A stretch of 23,683 nt of DNA. Origin: Nephromyces sp. MM_2019 (Eukaryota > Apicomplexa > Aconoidasida > Nephromycida). Made by a program: the position numbers and the translations under genes. The stretch lies in NCBI GenBank assembly GCA_015657535.1, contig JADHZB010000678.1, positions 1 through 23,683 on the forward strand. Direction: 5' to 3'. Below the pieces are notes generated by a model. That model saw only the letters and a program-made list of their open reading frames with translations. It was not told the DNA's origin and did not search any database. This document shows positions 1-9,132 of the stretch, in pieces. Position 1 is the first letter of the stretch. Every line of letters begins with the position of its first letter.

Positions 1-1144
1 TATATATATATATATTTATACCCGCACTTGCACATCAACCACACATAGCTAAATATAGCAACACACCTACACACGCTTAGACACCAAATTACAACTTTAA
101 GTTGGAAAGTAATTTATTTTTTTACGATATTTATACACACAATATTATTTATTCATTTACACCTCATACACACAGACACACACACACCCCAAAACACACA
201 CACCCTCACAAACACAAAGATATACACATAACACACACACAAAAACACACACAAGATACCCACACACAACACACACACACACAACACACACACACACACA
301 CACTCATAATAAACTTTTCAACCTTTCATAGATATTTCGTAAAGCTATAATATTACTTTCGAATTTACATACAATTTTGAAAATCTATACAATTCAGGTA
401 ATTTAAAAAATGTGTGTAGATAGGTGGTGTGGGTTGGCTATTTAACTATAGAATGTGTGTGTACTTGTAATAGGTAAATATTTGTGTGTATGTGTGTTTA
501 TGTGTATGTATGTGTGTGTGTGCTAATATCGATATTATGTATTGTGCCTATGAATTAAATTGCTTGCATAAATTTATAAATCAAATATTGTATGACATGT
601 ATATATATGTGTATTTTATGATGTGTGTGTATACTTAAGGAAAGATATGTTTGTATATATGTTGTATAATATGTGTACATGCTTACTGTATAATATATGT
701 ATATATCTAACTGCAGCATATATATATTTTTATTTTATAATATGTGTATACATAACCAATTATATGTTTTGTGTGTATAGGATAACTATCTATATATTAA
801 TTTACATTGAATCTTAATGTGTAATTTTTCAAAATAAATTTATCAGTCTGAAACAATTACAATCTAACACACCATAATTTCTTACGCACAAAAATTCGCT
901 TATTATTTTGAGATACTGAATTAATAACGTTTTGGTTTAAATACATCTCCTACTACTTAAAATTCCTACACACTGGTTATACTTTAGGCAATTCATACTA
1001 AGATTTATTCACATACACACACACATACACACGTAAATATATAAATATACATAGACATATACATATATACAAAAACACCCCATCCCACCACCCCCACGCC
1101 CAAATATATATATAGTTATCTATCTATCTATCTATTTATACCTC

Positions 1145-1188
<44 letters not shown>

Positions 1189-1232
1189 TACATACATGCA
1201 CACACGTCCTACTACTGGTTTATATATCCGAA
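1..1232. other. Left flank, non-coding, CA- then TG- then CA-rich
   Basis: I see no gene that I can support here. Bases 160-305 are almost pure CA/ACAC on the + strand and give a Thr-His open frame with no recognisable fold. Bases 410-530 and 610-790 switch to TG-rich sequence, a composition that elsewhere in the left half marks introns. Bases 980-1230 return to CA-rich sequence ahead of the transporter start. The TG block might therefore be an intron of a 5' UTR or of an unseen upstream gene, but I cannot define its ends. Confidence 0.5.
1116..1200. repeat. Adjacent (TATC)n, (CA)n and (CATA)n microsatellites
   Basis: A TATC run of about five units (about 1116-1135) is followed by an uninterrupted CA run of nearly 20 units (about 1147-1184) and then CATA units. 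They lie 35-115 bases upstream of the transporter start codon, so they fall in its promoter or 5' UTR. Confidence 0.85.
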
Positions 1233-4200
1233 ATGTCCTCACCTAATTCAGCAACTACACACACACTTACATTTATTAATTACATTCAAGAGGTCCCACG
1301 CCATGTAGAAATTAATAAGACAAACTCAGGGGATCTACTACCTACACACACACACACATACACATCACCAATGGATGATATAACAAATAAGAAACAAAAC
1401 AAGATGGTACACACATTAGGATCACCCCAACCATTGGATTATAAGCCACATGAACACACATTAACACGTATATTAGGTACACCTCTCTCTGAATATGAAG
1501 GCCAACAGGCCTCCTCATACACATCTAAATCCTATTTATACCCTGAGAAATTAGGTCACACACACACACACACATTTAATAAATATTTTAACGCTGATAA
1601 TATAAACAATTCATATGAAATCGACCCCCTATTATCTACTGATGATTATATACCCCAAAATAAATTACTACAACAAACTATGTGGATGAGTTTTTGGGCT
1701 AATGTGTGCTTATTAGGGGCTAAAATATTTATATCATTTAGCTCATCCAGTATGGCTATTATTGCTTGGTATGTGTGTGTGTGTGTGTGGATTTGGGTGT
1801 GTGTGTGTATGTTATTAATGTGCTTTGAAGTATATAAAGACATATAGAAACTCTCTTTTATGTATAAAAGTACACGTCATATTTTATATATATATGTGTA
1901 TACACATTACCTACATATTTAGTATGATACATATATGTATAAATGATTAGCTATATTAAATCAATATAATTTCTAACCCTATACTCTAATATTTGATATA
2001 TATACATTACTATTTAAATACATATAATATGCACACTTCACCATATATAATACGTTTAGACATTTCACAATATATAATTGTGTATATTACACTCTATAAT
2101 ATGTATATACACTTCATGATACATAATATATATACACATTTCACAATATATAACGTGTATATATATTCCATACTCCACATAATAAGTATACACACACCAC
2201 AATATGCACATACATTTCAAACTCCAGTATATGTATACACATCTTCATACTCCACCATATGTATATACATTTCACAATATATAATGTGTGTGTGTATAGT
2301 ACAATAGACTCATTGATGGATGTATTCTCTGGTCTACTTATTCTTATAACTCAACGAATTATTTTACAAAAACAAATAGTCCAATTTGATAAGAAATATC
2401 CAGCAGGAAGAGGTTTACTTGAGCCTGTGTGTACAATTATTTATGCTACAATTATGGCCAGTGTGTCAGTACAACTTTGTTTCTTTTGTATACAACAATT
2501 AATTTTCCCAAATAACACACCCTCAACGTATGTGTGTATAATTTATTTGAATTTCTTACACTCTATATTGATTAATATACAATGAAATTCATGTGTGTAT
2601 ATATACACATAAACTATTTTATTTATATGTATATATATGTGTGTATGTATATATATGTATATATATACCTATATATATATTTATGTGTATATATAAGATG
2701 ATACCTATTTATTTGTATGTGTATGTATATAACTCAAATAATTATATATATATATAAATAAACATATATATATATATATATAATCTATATTATCATTCTT
2801 TCTTAATTCTAATATACCCACACATTTATCTTTAACACATATATATATATAATACACATACATATATTCTTTCTTAATTTAATATACACACACATCTATC
2901 TCTCTTTCTATGTGTGTGTGTGTATATATATATATTAATGTGTAGGGTTGATGCATCCATATTATTTGTATTATTTTTCACTGTATTAATTAAAATAATA
3001 CTTTGGGCATTCTCTATTATGTTATCGAGGAGTAGAGGAGATTATATTTTTGTTTTATCAAATGATCATAAGTCTGATATTATAACTAATACTATTGGTT
3101 TTGTTGTAGCTATTATACTCTATATTGATAATGATTTAAGGTATGTGTGTATTGTATGTGTGTATTGTATGTGTGTATTGTATGTGTGTATTGTATGTGT
3201 GTATTGTATGTGTGTATTGTGTGAGAGTTTCTTGAGTTTGGGTTTGTTGTGTGTGGATTTGTTGTATGTATTTGAGAAGGGAAGGGAAGTGTATACTGAG
3301 TGTGTATTATAAATCACTATATATGTATCAATCATATTTATACTTATTTTTATCTTGATTATACACACATTTTATATATACTTTAATATGTACTATTTAA
3401 ATGTGTAAAAATATAAAATGTGTATAAAATTGATATATATATATACATATACTTATATATACTATTTAAATGTGTAAAATAATAAAATGTGTATAGAGTT
3501 GTTGATAATATTGGTGCACTCTTTATTGCTGGTTTTGCAAGCTTAACTTGGATATATTCGAATCGTGATCAAATACGAGTTTTATCTGGGTTATAATCTA
3601 TACACTAATTTATCTATTTATACACATATTTAAATACTTATATACACACATACACATAGTACACATACACACTTACATGTATACAATAACACATAACATA
3701 TATATATATATATTTATATCATTGTGTGTACATATTATTTTATTGTGTGTATAGTATATATCATCAATAGTATATATCATCAATAGTATATATCATCAAT
3801 ATATACATATACATATATAGATATATATATATGTGTGTGTGTGTAAATTTCTCCCCCTGCCCCCTGTACAAAAAAAAAATAAAAAATAAAAAATTAATGT
3901 GTGTGTGTGTGTGTGTAGATATAAAGCAGATAGTGCATTTTATCCACTCATTGCTGCAATTGTAGCTGATTTTCCAGAGATAACATTGGATGATATCAAA
4001 GCTTATCATTTTGGTGTGCGTTATATGGTTGAAATTGCTATTGTTATGCATCCATCTTCTACTGTACGTGATTATGTACAACTTGAAAAACGTCTACAAC
4101 GTTCAATACGTAATTTATCAACTGTTCAACAATGTTTTATAAGTATTGATTATAAGGTATGTGTGTGTATGTGTTGTGTGTGTGTGGTGTGTGTTGTGTG

Positions 4201-4815
4201 GTGTGTGTGGTGAGTGTTGTGTGTATTGTGTGTGTGTGTGTTGTGTGTGTGTATTGTGTGTGTGTGTGTTGTGTGTGTGTGTGTTGTGTGTGTGTATTGT
4301 GTGTGTGTGTTGTGTGTATTGTGTGTGTTGTGAATTGTGTGTTGTGTGTGTTGTGTTGTGAATTGTGTGTTGTGTGTGTTGTGTTGTGAATTGTGTGTTG
4401 TGTTGTGAATTGTGTGTTGTGTGTGTTGTGTTGTGAATTGTGTGTTGTGTGTGTTGTGTTGTGAATTTTGTGTTGTGTGTGTTGTGTTGTGAATTGTGTG
4501 TTGTGTGTGTTGTGTTGTGAATTGTGTGTTGTGTGTGTATGTATATATAAGATGATGATGTTGTATATAAATGTGTGTGTGTATTAGATGATGATGTTGT
4601 ATATAAATATATATATGTATTAGATGATCTATGATTTAATGTGTATATTTATGATCATGTAATAACTTAGGTAGAGTAATGTATGATTTATTAAAATCAA
4701 ATATAAATATGTGTGTATATAAAAATTATAGAGACGATTTACAGAGAGTAGTACCTACAGTGAGAATATGGAAAGCAAAGCTATTAGAAGAAGACCTATT
4801 GAGTCTAATAAATAG
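1233..4815 (+). CDS. Cation diffusion facilitator transporter, Mn-CDF (MTP8-11-like) type, six exons
   Basis: This is probably a proton-coupled divalent cation (Mn2+ or Zn2+) exporter in an internal or plasma membrane. Proposed exons are 1233-1768, 2300-2527, 2946-3140, 3497-3589, 3919-4156 and 4732-4815, giving 457 residues. Introns 1-4 are all phase 2 and the reading frame is continuous across every junction. Residues 1-148 are a polar tail with His-Thr runs. Six hydrophobic segments follow, at about 152-178, 183-203, 221-245, 257-282, 300-316 and 323-343. TM2 has DSLMD (182-186) and TM5 has DHKSD (295-299). This DxxxD pair, with YPAGRGLLEP (212-221), is typical of Mn-CDFs, but His296 leaves Zn possible. 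The cytosolic ferredoxin-like domain covers about 352-430 and ends FISIDY. Introns of 329-575 bp are repeat-filled, and intron 4 has a weak donor (GTTATA). The last exon is uncertain: after IDYK the in-frame reading adds 27 polar residues to TAG at 4813. Confidence 0.9.
1769..2299 (+). other. Intron 1 of the CDF gene with degenerate repeats
   Basis: The donor is GTATGTGTG and the acceptor is TGTGTGTATAG. The joined codon is Cys179, giving ACTIDSLMD as in the family. The interior (about 2030-2285) holds degenerate copies of a TTCACAATATATAA element near 2060, 2139 and 2269. These give a low-complexity frame that is not a gene. Confidence 0.85.
3141..3218 (+). repeat. 13-bp tandem repeat x6 that contains the splice donor
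   Basis: The unit GTATGTGTGTATT begins exactly at the donor of CDF intron 3. It recurs at 3141, 3154, 3167, 3180, 3193 and 3206 with an exact 13-bp period. Every copy is itself a consensus-like donor. Confidence 0.93.
3752..3799 (+). repeat. 16-bp tandem repeat x3 in CDF intron 4
   Basis: The unit TAGTATATATCATCAA occurs three times at 3752, 3768 and 3784. It lies in the second half of intron 4, between the weak GTTATA donor and the (TG)n-TAG acceptor at 3917-3918. Confidence 0.9.
4157..4731 (+). repeat. Intron 5 of the CDF gene: TG minisatellite with 28-bp units
   Basis: This intron opens with GTATGTGTGTG and is almost wholly TG/TTG up to 4550. From 4332 a GAATT marker recurs at 4360, 4388, 4407, 4435, 4463, 4491 and 4519. 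That is a 28-bp period with one short 19-bp unit, so at least seven units are present. Two TAGATGATG-type copies follow near 4550-4630. The intron's 3' end is placed at 4731 by the reading frame of the last exon and is the least certain junction of the gene. Cys-Val open frames here are artefacts. Confidence 0.75.
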
Positions 4816-4978
4816 TGTTAATAAATGTGTACACATTTTACACATTTTCAATACAAATTTATCTACAATATCTACCAAAATTTAAGTCATAATACATATA
4901 TTTTTTTTTTTAATAAATGATTTGAAATTTGAATTTAGATAATCCTTTATAAATATAAATTATCACGTTTTTAAAAAG

Positions 4979-5100
4979 ATTTTTTTTTAAAATATAATTA
5001 CACACAAATCTACAAACATATATACACAGAAATATTTTTTTAAAAAATATAATTACACACAAACCTACAAACATATATACACAGAAATATTTTTTTTAAA
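4979..5100 (+). repeat. 55-bp tandem repeat, two copies plus a partial third
   Basis: A unit of T-run, AAAATATAATTACACACAAA, CTACAAACATATATACACAG and AAAT occupies about 4979-5033 and 5034-5088. The T/A-rich start of a third copy follows. It lies just downstream of the CDF stop codon. Confidence 0.85.
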
Positions 5101-5340
5101 ATATATATTAACACCCACGCACGTATATACACACATATATATACATATCTACACACACAAAAATATATAGATTTTTTTTAAAATTCATAAAAATCATTCA
5201 TTTATTATTAAGGTTATATTTTGATCATTTTCATAATTACAAAAATTATAAACCGATATGCAAATAATATTTATCTTACTTAGATAAAATAAGATTATAT
5301 GAGTTATATAATATTTATTACAAATGTATATGTGTGTGTG

Positions 5341-5430
5341 TTGTGTGTGTGTGTGTTGTGTGTGTGTGTGTTGTGTGTGTGTTTGTTGTGTGTGTGTTTG
5401 TTGTGTATGTGTTTGTTGTGTGTTGTGTAT
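5341..5430. repeat. 15-bp TG tandem repeat x6
   Basis: A TTGTGTGTGTGTGTG-type unit has its TTG marker at 5341, 5356, 5371, 5386, 5401 and 5416, an exact 15-bp period. Later copies carry GTTTG. It lies between the two converging genes. Confidence 0.88.
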
Positions 5431-5648
5431 ATATATGTGTGACGTTTAGCTTGTTTTATAAATAAAAAAAAATTTCATATCCAAAATTATTTAATGTGTG
5501 TATATTATATATAAATATATATATTGTATGAATATCTAAAAACATATATGTGGGTATGTATATAAAGTAATGATATATATAAATATACATGCACACACAT
5601 TTATAAGCCTATATATATATATATATATATATACAATAATAATCATGA

Positions 5649-7772
5649 TCAAAGCAATGATATAACACCTTCTTCAAAGTTTAAAATATCATAGTAATAC
5701 AAGATATTTACACACACATCTTCTAACTTTTTCCATAGCTGTTGTTCATCTACTAAATTATACACACACACATTTTTAAGCTTATCAAAAATAGACCTAC
5801 ACATTTTCTCATTTTTGTTAAGTTGATGTTCAAATTCTTGATAAGGTAAACCCTTTAAGTGTGTGTCGGGTGTGTGTGATGTATGAGTTGTTTGTGTGTG
5901 TGATGTGTCAGTTGTTTGTGTGTGCGTTGTGTGTGTTGTGTCAGTTGATTGTGTGTGTGATGTAAGAGTTGATTGTGTGTGTGATGTAAGAGTTGATTGT
6001 GTGTGTGATTTAAGAGTTGATTGTGTGTGTGTGTAAGGAGTTGTAAGGTCAGTGTGTGGCCCACTATTTTCAGGATGGGGTGATTCTTGTATTGATAATT
6101 CTGATTTACTGATGGTGTGTGTGTGTGTTGATTCTTTTGGGTCCCATTTATTTAGACCATCAAGAAGAGTGTTCCAGGTAGATGTTGTGTGTGTAGATAA
6201 GTTACTATTGTCAATTGTAGACGTTGATGTGTGTGTGTGTGTAAAATTAATTTTTTGTAATGAGTATTCATTTTGTAATGTGTAAATGAATTCTAAACGG
6301 CATGATAATACACACACAGCCAATATAATTATCTCAATATCATAGTGTGTAATCAATGGTGAGGATACAGCATCATTCATTATAGCCAATATTATATGAC
6401 TACTCAAATTTGTTGTGTGTAAAATCAAACACATTTCGGTAAGTAATTCATATAAATATGAGGGCCGTAAGTTATATTGGAGAATACCCAGAATACGTGC
6501 TTCCTATATTAAATAATATAATCATGTGTGTATAAATGTGTGTAGCTAATTGAATATATATTTATATTTTTCAAGTGTGTAAAGCTATATATACATAATA
6601 TTTAAATCATGAAAAAAAATATGAAAAATTACACACATTTAAATGAATGTGCTTTAAAACATATAAACTCATGCATCTATTATTAAAGATCAATAATACA
6701 TACATATATATATATATATGTATACAATCAAAACAAGATATTACGATCCCCTCTCACACACATCCTTAACATACACACATATACACAGTCATAACACAAT
6801 ATTACAATCCCCCCTTACACACGCTACACACACGCACACAAACACGCACACCCTACACACACACACACAAACACGCACACCCTACACACACACACACCCT
6901 ACACACACACACACCCTACACACACACAAACCCTACACACACACACACCCTACACACACACACACCCTACACACACATCCTACACACACACATACTTCAC
7001 GTAAACAATCATCCCGTTCAGCCCAATACTCTTCAATTCCGCTCGTTTTAAATTCATCGAGCGAAGTTTGTTCACCACGCAATCGGCCAATAAAAAATTT
7101 CAACGAATTTACACAGTCACGTAATTTAATGGGACATTCACACATTTTGGAGGCCAAATACACACATGCAATAATTGCACACCTTAATTCATATTTATGT
7201 GTATGTGTGTGTGTATGTTGATTTGTGTGCGTGTGTGGATTTGTGTGTGTATGTTGATTTGTGTGTGTGTGTGAATTTGTGTGTGTGTGTGGATTTGTGT
7301 GTTTGTGTGTATTCGCGTGTGTGTTTGGATTTACGTTTGTGTGTGGATTTGCGTGTGGATATGCGTGTGGAGTTGTGTGAGTGTTTGGAGTGGAGTATGG
7401 ATTTAAATGTGTGTGTGTGTGTGTAGGTAAATTTGGATTTGGATGTGTGTGGGTATGTCTATGTGTTTGAGAGTGTGTGTTGGGTGTGTGTGGGATTGAA
7501 TGTAAATCTGTACTAGATTTATGTGTGTGAGTGTGTTTGTTGGACTTGTGTTTATATGAATGTTTGTGTAATTTGGGCCTATAATATGGATAAATATGGT
7601 GAAAATAAATAGTAGCTAAACACACACCACTTGGTGTTAATTCTAAATCTTGGCAAACTGCTTGTACAATTAGACCAAGGCTATATTGTTCATTATCATA
7701 ATGTGTAGTAATTAGATGTTCATTACTATGTGTGTGTATGTGTGTGTAAGATGGTGTGTGTGTTGAGCTCAT
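5649..7772 (-). CDS. Cyclin-L-like transcription/splicing cyclin with two large His-Thr insertions, two exons
   Basis: This should be the regulatory subunit of a CDK acting in transcription or pre-mRNA processing, in the nucleus. Exon 1 is 7772-6996 and exon 2 is 6503-5649, both in phase 0, giving 543 residues and a TGA stop. Cyclin repeat 1 starts at about residues 31-67 (LGLIVQAVCQDLELTPSGV), is broken by a His/Thr/Asn/Pro loop (68-192), and resumes at 193 with LRCAIIACVYLASKMCECP and KLRDCVN. The junction reads DDCLRE then EARILGILQYNLRPSY, the cyclin helix that leads into repeat 2. Repeat 2 (about 283-342, IIILAVCVLSCRLEF) is broken by a second insertion (343-475) and resumes at about 490 to the end (LWKKLEDVCVNILYYYD). 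Within the family the fit is best to cyclin L, then K or T. No consensus donor/acceptor pair removes either insertion, so I think both are translated. Confidence 0.85.
5940..6033 (-). repeat. 24-bp coding repeat (His-Thr-Gln-Ser-Thr-Leu) in the cyclin gene
   Basis: About four in-frame units of 24 bases encode HTQSTLTS-type octapeptides at residues about 417-447. The second TS is KS in one copy and the last copy drifts to HTQSTDTT. The period is a multiple of three and is uninterrupted, which supports translation. Confidence 0.85.
6504..6995 (-). other. Intron of the cyclin gene with a 17-bp TGTGTAGGG array
   Basis: The donor after the LRE codons is GTATGTGTGTGTG and the acceptor is TTTAATATAG, length 492 bp. 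On the + strand a CCCTACACACACACACA unit has CCCT at 6880, 6897, 6914, 6931, 6948 and 6965, an exact 17-bp period, with another CCCT at 6851. Read in the sense direction each unit is (TG)n-TAG-GG, an acceptor-like module. The + strand Thr-His frame over this stretch is not a gene. Confidence 0.88.
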
Positions 7773-7930
7773 TGTGTGTGCTTGTGTGTGTGTGTATTTT
7801 AGAGCCTGTATGGGTTTTATGGGATATTGTATGTATACATTTGTATATAATTGTGTATATGATTGTTTTGATGTATTTGTGTGTATAATTAATTATGTGC
7901 GTGTGTGTGATGTTTTAGGTATGTGTGTGT

Positions 7931-8067
7931 GAGTGATTAATTATTGTATATAAGTGATTATTTAGGCATGTGTGTATATAAGTGATTAATTGATATGTGT
8001 ATGTGTGTGTGTATTTGTGTAAGTGATTAATTATTATGTGTGTGTGTATTTGTTTAAGTGATTAATT
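7931..8067 (-). repeat. Five-fold GTGATTAATT element upstream of the cyclin gene
   Basis: GTGATTAATT occurs at 7931, 7980, 8021 and 8058, with GTGATTATT at 7952. The copies are embedded in TG repeats, 21-41 bases apart. They lie about 160-295 bases upstream of the cyclin start. A shared promoter element or simple repeat drift are both possible. Confidence 0.6.
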
Positions 8068-8980
8068 ATTATATGTGTGTGTGTGATTATGTGTGTGTGT
8101 TTAAGTGAGTATGTGAAGCAAATTATGTAAGTGTGTGTGATTGTGTCTGTAATGTGATAATTTGGGTAAGTATGAAATTAGGTATTATCATTATAATTAA
8201 TGATTTTGCATATATTTAGGTATTAAGTTTAAGTAGGCATGTTTAATCAAAAAGGTATGTAAATATAATAAAAAAAATTGCACACACATTTTTCACTTAT
8301 ACACAATTTTTATAAACATGTGATAGGCACACACACATTACTTAATATATTTATTGTATGTATACTCACATTGCCAATTTGTGCACACTTTACAAACCCT
8401 ATGTATTTTACCTACTTTACACACACTATCTGCTTCCTGTGTTCATGTCAATATTATATATTTGCACACATGGTGTATTTATATCTAAACAAGTGTTTTA
8501 TATATTTAAAAACATAAATATGTATAGCTAGTAAAATATACGAGTGTGTAAACGCTCATTAAGATACAAAACATAAACTTTCATAAATACACATATAGCA
8601 CACAATATATACACATATAATATATATATATATATATATATACAAACCCACACACACAATTAAACATATTATACATATATACTAATCCATACACATAACC
8701 CATAAACTCAAACATAAATAAATATATATCCATGAAACAATTATACACAACGACACCTTAACATATATATATAGACAAACACACACACACTATACTACAC
8801 ATGCTAACCTAGACTAATAATACACAATCTATATAAAAATATATAAATATATATATATATACAAATGAATGAATAAAGTCTTATTGCCAAAGATAGCATA
8901 CACATATTTATATATATATATATATATATATACATATATATATCACAAGTTAAAACATATACTACACACATTTCTATGTA

Positions 8981-9132
8981 CTCCCCTTCTTCTTTCTTAT
9001 TTCTAATTATATTTTGTACACACTTCTTCTTCTTATTCTTCCTCAATTTAACAAATTCTAAATTATTTTGAAATTATTTGTTTTACACACATTTCTCTAA
9101 TTTTTTACCTCCTCCACAATATCCTCTAAAAA
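8981..9132 (+). promoter_or_regulatory. Pyrimidine-rich leader of the eS30 gene
   Basis: The + strand holds CT tracts (for example CTCCCCTTCTTCTTTCTT near 8981 and ACTTCTTCTTCTTATTCTTCC near 9020) and TTTTACACACATTT at 9081-9094, then CCTCCTCC just before the start. Pyrimidine-rich leaders are usual for ribosomal protein genes. The exact transcription start is unknown. Confidence 0.35.

Larger units (their letters stand above)
4816..5648. other. Tail-to-tail spacer between the CDF and cyclin genes
   Basis: The CDF gene ends from the left and the cyclin gene from the right, so this spacer holds two 3' UTRs. It contains poly-T/A runs, a 55-bp repeat and a 15-bp TG repeat. I see no coding sequence. 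Confidence 0.8.
7773..9132. promoter_or_regulatory. Divergent intergenic region between the cyclin and eS30 genes
   Basis: The two start codons face away from each other across 1360 bp, so both promoters must lie here. The cyclin side (7773-8150) is TG-rich on the + strand, hence CA-rich in the cyclin's sense direction. It carries repeated GTGATTAATT. The eS30 side is CA/TA-rich and then pyrimidine-rich. No coding sequence is supported; the short open frame at 8278-8517 has no recognisable features. Confidence 0.6.

Noticed and set aside
102..350. Thr-His frame at the left edge
   Set aside because: Pure CA repeat with no conserved part. It could be an exon edge of another gene, but nothing supports that.
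1993..2307. 104-codon frame in CDF intron 1
   Set aside because: Degenerate TTCACAATATATAA repeats; the real exon starts at 2300 where the CDF TM2 begins.
3141..3218. CRISPR-like regular repeats (also at 10307-10461 and 21835-21957)
   Set aside because: Units are head-to-tail or have repeat-like spacers rather than unique ones, there are no cas genes, and the DNA is eukaryotic with introns.
4146..4389. Cys-Val frames after CDF exon 5
   Set aside because: They are translation of the TG minisatellite in CDF intron 5; the conserved CDF C-terminal domain ends just before a GTATGTGTG donor.
6845..6985. Telomere-like CCCTA words
   Set aside because: CCCTA is part of a 17-bp CA unit inside an intron; true telomeric tracts would lack the long CA filler and lie at a chromosome end.
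6718..7221. Plus strand Thr-His frame
   Set aside because: It is the antisense of the cyclin intron and the end of cyclin exon 1; only the cyclin strand shows a conserved domain.
7175..7426. Plus strand Cys-Val/Val-Asp-Leu-Cys repeat frame
   Set aside because: It is a shadow of the His-Thr loop of the cyclin gene on the other strand.
8278..8517. 79-codon frame between the cyclin and eS30 genes
   Set aside because: Hydrophobic by AT-rich composition only, with no motif, and it lies where promoters are expected.
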